Source: Allobranchiibius sp038199265 | GTDB taxonomy: Bacteria > Actinomycetota > Actinomycetes > Actinomycetales > Dermatophilaceae | Direction: 5' to 3' | Length of the DNA: 9,765 nt | Assembly (NCBI GenBank): GCA_038199265.1 | Contig: JBBPZD010000057.1 | Span: forward strand, 1 to 9,765 | Program-made: the position numbers and the translations under genes | The notes under the pieces: generated by a model | What the model was told of the DNA's origin: nothing | The model's database searches: none | The model's input: the letters and a program-made list of their open reading frames with translations, nothing else | Shown here: positions 1 through 6,530 of the stretch, piece after piece | How the letters are laid out: each line of letters opens with the position of its first letter | How positions within the stretch are numbered: position 1 is the first letter of the stretch

Positions 1-258
1 CAGGCGGCCAGCTGCGATCTGCTGCAACACGGTGACTGCGGTGATGGTCTTGGTGATCGAGCCGATCCGGTAGGAGGTTTCTGCATTCGCGGACGGCCCG
101 TCAGCGCGACCGGTGAGGTATCCGACCGCGCCGCTGCAGAGCTGTTCGCCGTCGCGGGAAACAGCGGCGACGATCGATGGGCAGCGCGACGTGCGTCGAG
201 CGGCGTCCAGCTCGGTGTCGAACAGCCGTTGCAGCTGTGCGGTGACCGCCGCGGTCAT
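1..258 (-). CDS. Class C beta-lactamase-family serine hydrolase, N-terminal part (gene runs off the left edge)
   Basis: Only the first 86 codons are in the window. The reading frame is open from the ATG at 258 to base 1. The visible part has the layout of a class C beta-lactamase / D,D-carboxypeptidase / esterase N-terminus: a Pro-Ser-Ile-Val-Ala-Ala-Val strand with a following Arg-Asp-Gly turn (residues 28-38), a Gly-Ala-Val-Gly segment (43-46), and Tyr-Arg-Ile-Gly-Ser-Ile-Thr-Lys at 63-70. Ser67 and Lys70 would be the catalytic SxxK pair. The second (YxN-like) and third (KTG/HxG-like) motifs lie outside the window, so the reaction cannot be assigned; a peptidase, amidase or esterase are all possible. 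No signal peptide is visible at this start, which suggests a cytoplasmic enzyme acting on small peptides or esters, unlike periplasmic AmpC. The start overlaps the stop of the GNAT gene as ATGA, with no clear ribosome binding site, so translation is probably coupled to it. It is the last visible gene of the ligase-racemase-GNAT operon. Confidence 0.82.
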   Translation of the reverse strand, partial: MTAAVTAQLQRLFDTELDAARRTSRCPSIVAAVSRDGEQLCSGAVGYLTGRADGPSANAETSYRIGSITKTITAVTVLQQIAAGRL

Positions 259-782
259 GTCGTTATCCAGTAGCGGCGTCGTTCCCCGGCCATCCGCTCG
301 AAGACACCGCCGCCGCTTTCGATGGTGCGACGAGACGCTGAATTGGCGTCATCGCACGTCACAAGGATGCGCTCCAGTCCACGTGCCCGCGCGTACGGGA
401 AGCTGGCCTGAAGTGCAGCCGAGGCAATCCCGCGGCGGCGGGCGGAAGGTCGGACCCCGTAACCGAGATGACCGCCGTATTCGGCCAGGAAGTCGTTTTC
501 CAGGTTGTGACGTAAGACCAGAGATCCGAGCACACGGTTCGGTTCGCCCGAGTCGATGACCCAGAGCGTCGTGCACGGAACCCACCCCTGCGGTAGGCCG
601 ATTCCGCGCTCAGCATCACGCAGAGACTGCACGAACTCTGCGAACCCGGTTGCTGTGTCCAGTGCGAGGTCGAGCTGGTCGTGGTAACCGAATCCGTGCA
701 GCACTGCGCCGGGCGGGAACTCGGCGACGCTTGCACGCCACGAATCAGCCAGCTCTGCGGCTGGCAGGACGAGCTCGATCAT
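255..782 (-). CDS. GNAT-family N-acetyltransferase (COG3981-like)
   Basis: A 175-residue protein with the GNAT fold signature. Motif A is at about residues 105-125: HLGYGVRP at 105-112 (beta-4), then Arg-Arg-Arg-Gly-Ile-Ala (115-120), the acetyl-CoA pyrophosphate-binding turn. Motif B is at about 141-158: VTCDDAN followed by Ser-Ala-Ser-Arg-Arg-Thr-Ile-Glu and a Gly-Gly-Gly. The conserved Asn147 and the GG turn fit predicted acetyltransferases of the COG3981 type. The length is normal for a single GNAT domain and no other domain is present, so it is cytoplasmic. The substrate is unknown; the gene context suggests a D-amino acid, short peptide or cell-wall precursor amine, but this is inference. 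Both ends overlap neighbours by four bases: the ATG overlaps the racemase stop and the TGA overlaps the hydrolase start. There is only a distant AGGA (about 15 bases upstream of the ATG), so expression probably relies on translational coupling. Confidence 0.88.
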   Translation of the reverse strand: MIELVLPAAELADSWRASVAEFPPGAVLHGFGYHDQLDLALDTATGFAEFVQSLRDAERGIGLPQGWVPCTTLWVIDSGEPNRVLGSLVLRHNLENDFLAEYGGHLGYGVRPSARRRGIASAALQASFPYARARGLERILVTCDDANSASRRTIESGGGVFERMAGERRRYWITT

Positions 783-1546
783 CGTCGCGGCTCACGTCCT
801 GCGCGCAGCACGGTGGCCCGGGCCAACGTCTCGACGGAGTCCACGATGTCAGAGCGCTCGTTCCAGCCCTCCTTGGTGTAGACCACCGACAGTTCGGTGC
901 AACCCATCACGACGACGCCGGCGCCGCGAGCGTGCAGCGCGGCGATGACGCCGAGCAATCCGTCGACGTCGACCGGCCCACCGGCCTTCACTCCGTCGTA
1001 GATCACCGACATCACGAGGCGTTGCTGGTTCTCGTCCGGCAGCAACACCTTGGCGCCAAGACGCTCCAGGGCTCCCTGGTAGACCCCGGCCGCACGGGTT
1101 CCGTCGGTCGCGAGCACGGCGACCGGGCTCGATCCGGCCGCGCGCACGGCCGCTCGGGCAGTTTCGTTCACCACGTCGACGATCTCGAGGCCGCTGGCAG
1201 CGGTGATCTGGTCGCTGAAGTGGTGCGCGGTGTTGCACGGGATCGAGACGAATGCCGCACCGAGCGCGGCCAACCGTGCGGCGTCTCGAGCCAGCCCGGG
1301 CCCGGGGTCGGGGCAGTGTTCCGGGTCGAGGATGTACGCGGTGCGGTCGACGGTCGTGCTGTGATCCAGCACGATGAGGTCGAGGTGCTCCTGGTCTCGC
1401 GTCGCCGGGGTGAGATCGACGACGAGTTGTAGGAACAGGGCAGTCGCGGCAGGTCCGAGGCCGCCGATGACTCCCACCACGGGCTCGGACCATGCCGGGT
1501 CCGCGTCGACCCGCAGTGCCTGGCTGAGCGCGGGGACGTCTGTCAT
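779..1546 (-). CDS. Aspartate/glutamate racemase family protein
   Basis: A 255-residue PLP-independent amino acid racemase. The N-terminal VGVIGGLGPAAT (24-35) is the usual opening of aspartate racemases. The two catalytic cysteines are both present in their family contexts: Cys104 in IPCNTAHH (102-109) and Cys216 in VMGCTELS (213-220). A two-base mechanism with one Cys on each face is therefore expected, interconverting L- and D-Asp or L- and D-Glu. The CNTAHH form is typical of the RacD/YgeA aspartate-racemase branch, which slightly favours Asp over Glu. The frame stays open further upstream, but the ATG at 1546 is chosen because it forms an ATGA overlap with the stop of the ligase gene and gives the normal family length; a longer start would read deep into that gene. 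In this operon its likely task is to supply the D-amino acid used by the ATP-grasp ligase. Substrate preference cannot be read from the sequence. Confidence 0.9.
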   Translation of the reverse strand: MTDVPALSQALRVDADPAWSEPVVGVIGGLGPAATALFLQLVVDLTPATRDQEHLDLIVLDHSTTVDRTAYILDPEHCPDPGPGLARDAARLAALGAAFVSIPCNTAHHFSDQITAASGLEIVDVVNETARAAVRAAGSSPVAVLATDGTRAAGVYQGALERLGAKVLLPDENQQRLVMSVIYDGVKAGGPVDVDGLLGVIAALHARGAGVVVMGCTELSVVYTKEGWNERSDIVDSVETLARATVLRAGREPRR

Positions 1547-2817
1547 ACCAATGCTTTCGGCTCGGGGTAGTGCTGGCGGTACTTGCGCACGTAGTTGGCC
1601 TGGTTCGCCGCGATCCAGGTCCACCGTCTCGGGTGCCGCTCGGCGCTGTAGAACCACTGGTTGGTGACCTCGCCTGCCTTGACTGCGCGGTCGAAAGCCG
1701 GGCGGACGGCGGGGTCGGTGACGTAGCGCTTCAGCAGCCGCAAAGGAATCGCCGTGAAGACGTGTTCGTGGCTGGCCTCGACCACCGGGCGGTCGGTGAA
1801 ATCGACGCCGCGCACCCACTCTTCGACGTACAGCTGCACCGTGTTGAAACCGGCCGCCGTGATGTAGAAAGACGTTCCGCCCAGCCGCGGGTTGAGTTCG
1901 AAGAAGACGGTCTTGCCGGTCCGCGAGTCGTACTTCATGTCGAAGTTGGCATAACCGCGCCAGCCGACGTGCTCCAGCAACCGGGTCGCGTGAGCGACGG
2001 CCTCGTGGTCGGTGCCGGTCAGGATCGCCGCGGGGATGCCGAGCGTCTCGGGGGAGTGTTCCTCGAGCAGTACCCGCCCGAAGGCTGCGAACTTCACCGT
2101 TCCGCTCTTGTCCACGTAGCAGGTCAGCACCCGCATGCCCTGGTCGTCACCGGGGATGACGTCTTGCACGATGAACTTGTCGCGGTAGCCCGAGTCGTAT
2201 AGCGCGTCCAGCAACCGTTCCAACTCGGCCAGGTCACGGGCCGAGTGCACTTTTTTCTTACCGGGAAACGTGACGGCTGCGTACGCCTCTGCGTTCGACG
2301 GTTTGGCGATCACCGGAAAAGCGAGGCTGGCGGTTGCTGCGGCTACGTCGGGGCGTTCGGCGACGTCGTACACGACGGTCTGCGGGTGCGGGATGTCCAG
2401 TTCGGCGCAGACGTCGGCGAAGTTCTCTTTGCGGCTGAGTCGGTCGATCAGGTCTGCGTCGGTATACGGGATGACGTAGAGATCCTCCAGCCGGTGTTTC
2501 ACGCGAGCGAGCACGCTGACGACGTGATCGGTCGTTGCGAGCAGCAATTTCTTTGTGGGGCCGATCTGCGGCGCGAGTGCGCGCAGATGAGTCACGAGAC
2601 CCTCGGGGTCCTCCAGGCTGGGCACGACGCGGTGCTCGATCAGCGAACTGTGCGCCACCGGCCCGCCGAGCATCGTGGAGACGATAAGGGTGCGGTAGCC
2701 GTACCCGAGGTCAAAGGAACGGGCCAGGCTGTAACCGAGCCGATCACCTCCGAGCACGATGGGTGCGAATTCCTGGCCGGAGAGCAGCAGCGCGGCATCG
2801 GACGGCGTTTTCGGCAT
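1543..2817 (-). CDS. ATP-grasp D-aspartate-ligase-like enzyme (probable peptidoglycan interpeptide-bridge ligase)
   Basis: A 424-residue ATP-grasp carboxylate-amine ligase. From memory, segments align well with Enterococcus faecium D-aspartate ligase (Asl-fm), which activates the beta-carboxylate of D-Asp and joins it to the lysine of UDP-MurNAc-pentapeptide: FAPIVLGGDRLGYSLARSF (17-35), RKENF (129-133), FPVIAKPSN (167-175), VQDVIPGDDQGMRVL (217-231), GYANFDMKYD (288-297) and FFELNPRLGGTSF (305-317). Lys172 should contact ATP; Glu307 and Asn309 are the expected Mg ligands, with Arg311 nearby. The protein is soluble and cytoplasmic. The ATG at 2817 is preferred over an in-frame ATG at 2916, because the extra 33 residues are not family-like and would cover the divergent promoter region. 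A TAGGCT box seven bases before the ATG suggests a leaderless message. It is the first gene of a four-gene operon; the next gene encodes a D-amino acid-forming racemase. D-Glu instead of D-Asp as substrate is possible. Confidence 0.85.
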   Translation of the reverse strand: MPKTPSDAALLLSGQEFAPIVLGGDRLGYSLARSFDLGYGYRTLIVSTMLGGPVAHSSLIEHRVVPSLEDPEGLVTHLRALAPQIGPTKKLLLATTDHVVSVLARVKHRLEDLYVIPYTDADLIDRLSRKENFADVCAELDIPHPQTVVYDVAERPDVAAATASLAFPVIAKPSNAEAYAAVTFPGKKKVHSARDLAELERLLDALYDSGYRDKFIVQDVIPGDDQGMRVLTCYVDKSGTVKFAAFGRVLLEEHSPETLGIPAAILTGTDHEAVAHATRLLEHVGWRGYANFDMKYDSRTGKTVFFELNPRLGGTSFYITAAGFNTVQLYVEEWVRGVDFTDRPVVEASHEHVFTAIPLRLLKRYVTDPAVRPAFDRAVKAGEVTNQWFYSAERHPRRWTWIAANQANYVRKYRQHYPEPKALV

Positions 2818-2916
2818 GGCTCCGAGCCTAACGGCGTCCACCTCTATCGGAGCGCTGCTGTCGCGCGGCGCGTGAGCCGGGGTCAACGTCACGATGACCG
2901 GTAAACTTGTCCTCAT
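2818..2916. promoter_or_regulatory. Divergent promoter region between the ligase operon and pcrA
   Basis: This 99-bp spacer separates two divergent start codons. On the minus strand TAGGCT (2830-2825) sits seven bases before the ligase ATG. On the plus strand TAAACT (2902-2907) sits nine bases before the pcrA ATG. Both fit the actinobacterial TANNNT -10 pattern, with spacing that gives leaderless or nearly leaderless transcripts. No convincing -35 box with 16-19 bp spacing is seen for either. Minus-strand TTGACC at 2888-2883 is a good -35 word but has no matching -10. Confidence 0.4.
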
Positions 2917-5340
2917 ATGAGTAGCTTGTTCGACGATCTCCCCTTGCCCGCGATGACTGCGTCCCAGGCGGGAGCTGCCGTACCCGTGGCACGGCTGCGG
3001 CCGCGGTCGGCTGACGTCGACGAACGGGGCGTGCCCACCTGGGCCAGCGTGTCGAAAGAAGTCGGGGAATCAGCTGGTGAGCACCGTGGTTTCGGCCGCC
3101 TGACTGGTGAGCAGCTCGTCGAGGGCCTCAACCCCCAGCAGCGCGAAGCCGTGCTGCATCAAGGGCCCCCGTTGCTGATCGTGGCCGGCGCAGGATCGGG
3201 CAAGACCCGGGTGCTGGCCCACCGGATCGCCTACCTGCTGGCTGAGCGCGGCGCGCAGCCAGGTCAGATCCTCGCGATCACCTTCACCAACAAGGCTGCG
3301 GCCGAGATGCGCGAACGCGTCGAGGGGCTCGTGGGCCCCGCTGCCCGGGCGATGTGGGTATCGACCTTCCACTCTGCGTGCGTGCGGATCCTGCGCCGTG
3401 AGGCCACCAAGGTCGGTCTGAAGTCCACCTTCTCCATCTACGACGCCGCCGACAGTCAACGACTGATGGCGCTCGTGCTGCGTGACCTCGACCTCGACAT
3501 CAAGCGCTACCCGCCGCGCTCGTTCACCCATCAGGTCAGTAATTTGAAGAATGAGCTGGTCGATGAGGAGACGTACGCGGCGCGGGTCACCGAGGGCAGC
3601 CATCAGGACCGGATGCTCGCCGAGGCGTACGCGTCCTATCAGCGCCGGTTGAGACAGGCGAACGCTCTCGACTTCGACGACATCATCATGATGACCGTCA
3701 ACATCCTGCAGGCCTTTCCGGACGTCGCAGAGCACTATCGGCGCCGGTTCCGTCACGTGATGGTGGACGAATACCAAGACACGAACCACGCGCAGTACAC
3801 GCTGGTCAAAGAGTTGGTCGGGCATGAAGTCGAGGATGGCGCAGTGGGCGTGGTGCCCCCTGCTCAGTTGTGTGTCGTCGGCGACGCCGACCAGTCGATC
3901 TACGCCTTCCGCGGCGCGACTATCCGCAACATCGTGGAGTTCGAGCAGGATTACCCCGACGCACGCACGATTCTCTTGGAGCAGAACTACCGCTCCACCC
4001 AGAACATCCTCGCTGCCGCCAACTCGGTGATCGCGAAGAACCCGGACCGGCGCCCGAAAAACCTGTGGAGTGAGGCCGGCGACGGAGCGTCGATCATCGG
4101 GTATGTTGCCGACTCCGAACACGACGAGGCCGCCTTCGTTGCTCGCAGCATCGACAAGCTCGGTGACGACCACGGAGTCAAACCAAAGGACATTGCTGTC
4201 TTCTACCGCACCAACGCCCAGTCGCGGGCGTTGGAAGAGGTCCTCGTTCGGGTCGGTCTGCCGTACAAGATCGTCGGTGGCACCCGCTTCTACGAACGTC
4301 GCGAGGTGAAGGACGCGCTCGCCTATCTGCGCGTGGTGTCCAACCCACTCGACACGGACAACCTGCGGCGCATCCTGAACACCCCCAAGCGCGGAATCGG
4401 TGACCGCGCTGAGGCATGCGTGAGCGCGCTCGCCGAGCGCGAGCGCATCCCCTTCGTCGCGGCGCTCGGTCAAGCCGGTGATGCTCCCGGCATCGCAACG
4501 CGGTCGGTCACGGCGATCGGCGCATTCACTGCGCTGTTGGAGGGTCTTCAGCAGACACACCGGGCAGCCGCTGGCGTCGGGGAGCTGCTGGAGGCGGTCC
4601 TGGACCGGTCCGGTTACCTGTCCGAATTGCGGGCCAGCCACGACCCGCAGGACGAGACCCGGGTCGAGAACCTGTCGGAACTTGTCGCTGTCGGAAGGGA
4701 ATTCGACGACAACTACCCAGAAGGGTCCCTCGAGGATTTCCTGGAGCAGGTTTCCCTCGTGGCGGACAGCGATCAGATCCCGGATGACGTCGAGGACCAG
4801 GGTGTCATCACCCTGATGACTCTGCACACGGCAAAGGGCCTGGAGTTCCCGGTGGTGTTCCTGACCGGGATGGAGGACGGCACCTTCCCTCACCTACGGG
4901 CGCTCGGCGACCCGAAAGAGCTTGAGGAGGAACGCCGGCTCGCTTACGTCGGCATCACCCGCGCCCGCGAGAGGCTGCACCTGTCCCGTGCAGAGGTTCG
5001 CTCTGCGTGGGGGTCGCCGCAGTACAACCCGGCGTCGCGCTTCCTGGACGAGATTCCAAATCACCTGATCGACTGGGCGCGGGTGCAGACGACCGCCAGC
5101 AGGCCGTCGTCGATGCCTGCAATCGCGAAGCTGGCGGCTCGTCCCGGTGTCCGCAGCCCCGGTAACCGTCCGGTCATCTCGCTGGACGCCGGCGATCGGG
5201 TGACGCATGACTCGTTCGGTCTCGGTACGGTCATCAGGGTCGAGGGCCAGGGCGAACGCTCGATGGCGCATATAGATTTCGGCGGAGACACCGGAGTGAA
5301 GCGCCTGTTGTTGCGCTACGCGCCGGTCGTCAAACTCTGA
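2917..5340 (+). CDS. pcrA: ATP-dependent DNA helicase PcrA/UvrD1 (SF1A)
   Basis: A complete 807-residue SF1A helicase that unwinds DNA 3' to 5' in nucleotide excision repair and conflict resolution. The helicase motifs are intact and in order: Q motif LNPQQREAV (71-79), Walker A GAGSGKT (91-97), motif Ia TFTNKAAAEMRER (122-134), Walker B VDEYQDTN (283-290), motif III GDADQSIYAFRGA (322-334), motif IV QNYRS (356-360), motif V TLHTAKGLEF (635-644) and motif VI RRLAYVGITRARE (673-685). The C-terminal 757-803 region (GDRVTHDSFGLGTV and so on) is the Tudor-like domain that in PcrA/UvrD contacts RNA polymerase. The roughly 70-residue N-terminal extension begins MSSLFDDLP, a common opening of actinobacterial PcrA, which supports the ATG at 2917. 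A short acidic/valine-rich insert (303-316) lies between motifs II and III. The start has no ribosome binding site, matching a near-leaderless mRNA. In M. tuberculosis the same gene also lies beside an M23 peptidase gene and sucCD. Confidence 0.97.
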   Translation: MSSLFDDLPLPAMTASQAGAAVPVARLRPRSADVDERGVPTWASVSKEVGESAGEHRGFGRLTGEQLVEGLNPQQREAVLHQGPPLLIVAGAGSGKTRVLAHRIAYLLAERGAQPGQILAITFTNKAAAEMRERVEGLVGPAARAMWVSTFHSACVRILRREATKVGLKSTFSIYDAADSQRLMALVLRDLDLDIKRYPPRSFTHQVSNLKNELVDEETYAARVTEGSHQDRMLAEAYASYQRRLRQANALDFDDIIMMTVNILQAFPDVAEHYRRRFRHVMVDEYQDTNHAQYTLVKELVGHEVEDGAVGVVPPAQLCVVGDADQSIYAFRGATIRNIVEFEQDYPDARTILLEQNYRSTQNILAAANSVIAKNPDRRPKNLWSEAGDGASIIGYVADSEHDEAAFVARSIDKLGDDHGVKPKDIAVFYRTNAQSRALEEVLVRVGLPYKIVGGTRFYERREVKDALAYLRVVSNPLDTDNLRRILNTPKRGIGDRAEACVSALAERERIPFVAALGQAGDAPGIATRSVTAIGAFTALLEGLQQTHRAAAGVGELLEAVLDRSGYLSELRASHDPQDETRVENLSELVAVGREFDDNYPEGSLEDFLEQVSLVADSDQIPDDVEDQGVITLMTLHTAKGLEFPVVFLTGMEDGTFPHLRALGDPKELEEERRLAYVGITRARERLHLSRAEVRSAWGSPQYNPASRFLDEIPNHLIDWARVQTTASRPSSMPAIAKLAARPGVRSPGNRPVISLDAGDRVTHDSFGLGTVIRVEGQGERSMAHIDFGGDTGVKRLLLRYAPVVKL

Positions 5341-5370
5341 ATTCCAGCCCATCGAAAGAAGCTGGGTCGA
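5341..5370. terminator. Short convergent spacer with a weak stem-loop
   Basis: Thirty bases separate the convergent stops of pcrA and the M23 peptidase gene. CCAGC (5344-5348) can pair with GCTGG (5361-5365) around a 12-base A-rich loop; a U-G pair can extend it. There is no T-tract. It may act as a shared weak terminator, but the stem is too short to be sure. Confidence 0.25.
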
Positions 5371-6345
5371 TCAGAAGATTCCGTGCGCCCGCAGCCAAGG
5401 AGCCGGGTCGATCGGCGTTCCGTTGAGGTGGATCTCGAGGTGCAGGTGCGGTCCGGTGGAGTTGCCGGAGTTGCCGGACCGGCCGATTCCGTGGCCGGGG
5501 GACAATTTCTGACCGACAGACACTGAGATGGACGACATATGTGCGTACACGCCCGTGATGCCGTTGCCGAAGTCGAGCTCGACCCGATTGCCCATGCCGC
5601 CGTAGAGACCTGCGGCCACCACGGTCGCGGAGTTCAACGAACGCAGCGGTGTTCCGACAGGTACGGAGAAGTCGTCACCAAGGTGTTCGCGGCCCCAACG
5701 CCCGCCGAACGGAGAGGTGAAGTTGCCCCCGCAGCCGGCGATCGCGCAGGTCCAGCCGTACGAGCCGGCAGGACGGGTCCGACGGGTCTGCACCCGCTTC
5801 TTGGCGCGGGTTGTAGAGGAGCTGATCCGCTTGGTGGCTGCTGCACGGACGACACGCTTGGTGGTTTTCACCGATGCGGTCTTCGGCCGCTTGGCGACCT
5901 TCTTGGCGGCCTTCTTCGCCGTCGCAGCAGCGACCGCCGCTGCAAGTGCCTTTGTGGTGACATCCGAGGTCGGAGCGCTGCGCCGCGGCAGGGAGCGGGA
6001 CACGGTCCGCGAGCGATCTGCGCGGTCGGCGCCAGGCCGGGAGGAGGTGGCCGGTGATGTCGACGCCGTCGCAGCCGCCCTCGGAGTTGCCGACGAGTGG
6101 GTGCCGATCGACATCGTGGTGGGGCCGTCGATGGTGGAGGCCCCTGCGGCTCCAGCTGCAACGACACTGACCGTCAGTGCGGCGGCCGTGGGCAGAGTGA
6201 CCCGACCGATGCCGCGAACGGACGTACTGCGGTGGGCCCCGGCTTCCCGCAGAGCGCGACTACCTGCGGAGTCAACGGCCACGCGCTGGGACGAGGAGGA
6301 CGATGTATGAGCATCCGCATGATGGCGGCCGACAACACGAGACAC
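5371..6345 (-). CDS. LytM/M23-family peptidoglycan endopeptidase with Lys/Ala/Arg-rich linker
   Basis: A 324-residue exported metallopeptidase. The C-terminal M23 domain (about 210-318) carries the LytM zinc motifs: GREHLGDDF (218-226, ligands His221 and Asp225), YAHM (267-270) and HLHLE (300-304, with His302 as third ligand). The domain looks catalytically complete, so it should cleave peptide cross-links in the wall. A hydrophobic Ala/Val-rich stretch (about 49-69) preceded by basic residues is a signal peptide or membrane anchor; the 46 residues before it are unusually long for a signal peptide. Residues about 134-190 are a low-complexity Lys/Ala/Arg/Thr segment, likely a flexible linker that binds anionic wall polymers. 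Cys200 and Cys205, just before the domain, could form a disulfide. The GTG start at 6345 is supported by an AAGGA ribosome binding site nine bases upstream. The same gene type sits between uvrD1 and sucC in M. tuberculosis (Rv0950c). Confidence 0.92.
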   Translation of the reverse strand: MSRVVGRHHADAHTSSSSSQRVAVDSAGSRALREAGAHRSTSVRGIGRVTLPTAAALTVSVVAAGAAGASTIDGPTTMSIGTHSSATPRAAATASTSPATSSRPGADRADRSRTVSRSLPRRSAPTSDVTTKALAAAVAAATAKKAAKKVAKRPKTASVKTTKRVVRAAATKRISSSTTRAKKRVQTRRTRPAGSYGWTCAIAGCGGNFTSPFGGRWGREHLGDDFSVPVGTPLRSLNSATVVAAGLYGGMGNRVELDFGNGITGVYAHMSSISVSVGQKLSPGHGIGRSGNSGNSTGPHLHLEIHLNGTPIDPAPWLRAHGIF

Positions 6346-6437
6346 AGTAATTATCCTTCTGGACGAACGGACCCGAGGATGTTCCCGGTCGGGCAGGCAG
6401 CAGGGACGTCGTCCAGTGGCTGCTGGCCGTTACCGTA
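6346..6437 (-). promoter_or_regulatory. Leader and candidate ribosome-masking hairpin upstream of the M23 peptidase gene
   Basis: On the minus strand CTGGACGA (6416-6409) is a perfect reverse complement of TCGTCCAG (6366-6359). The second arm abuts the AAGGA ribosome binding site at 6358-6354, so pairing could hold the site next to a stem. The 42-base interval contains further G/C-rich pairing potential. The leader runs about 80 bases from the promoter proposed for this gene. Function is inferred only from this layout; no known riboswitch consensus was recognised. Confidence 0.35.
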
Positions 6438-6461
6438 TCGTGACATTCAGAGTCACCCCAA
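6432..6461 (-). promoter_or_regulatory. Candidate promoter for the M23 peptidase gene
   Basis: On the minus strand TTGGGG (6461-6456) and TACGGT (6437-6432) are separated by 18 bp. The -10 word fits TANNNT and the -35 word keeps TTG. Predicted transcription would start near 6425, leaving a leader of about 80 bases. Such words arise by chance, so this is a candidate only. Confidence 0.35.
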
Positions 6462-6518
6462 CCCGAACTCCTGCGTACGTCGTGTGACATCGGACTCACA
6501 GTTGAGTGGCAGCACCAC

Positions 6519-6530
6519 TACGCTGCACAA
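6519..6530 (+). promoter_or_regulatory. Leaderless-type -10 box for the B12-binding protein gene
   Basis: TACGCT (6519-6524) lies six bases before the ATG at 6531, so RNA should start at or next to the start codon. No ribosome binding site precedes the ATG, which agrees with a leaderless mRNA. No clear -35 word is found at normal spacing. Confidence 0.45.

Noticed and set aside
650..1432. Plus-strand frame of 260 codons over the GNAT and racemase genes, and another at 2245-2904 over the ligase
   Set aside because: The minus-strand genes have catalytic motifs and precise stop/start overlaps; the plus-strand translations are Arg/Gly-rich and featureless.
2818..2916. A longer ligase gene starting at the ATG at 2916
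   Set aside because: The extra 33 residues do not resemble the family N-terminus and would occupy the entire divergent spacer; the ATG at 2817 gives the normal length.
3070..4893. A 607-codon open frame on the minus strand opposite pcrA
   Set aside because: It lies wholly inside a gene with all helicase motifs. Long antisense frames are expected in high-GC codon usage, and its translation shows no recognisable domain.
5361..5412. Repeated GGGTCGATC at 5364 and again near 5405
   Set aside because: A 9-base match in GC-rich sequence, one copy inside the coding end of the peptidase gene; most likely chance.
6346..6530. A c-di-AMP (ydaO-type) riboswitch before the M23 peptidase gene
   Set aside because: The conserved GAAUCC and GUCAGCU-type blocks of that riboswitch are not found in the leader, and the leader of about 80 bases is too short for the full fold.
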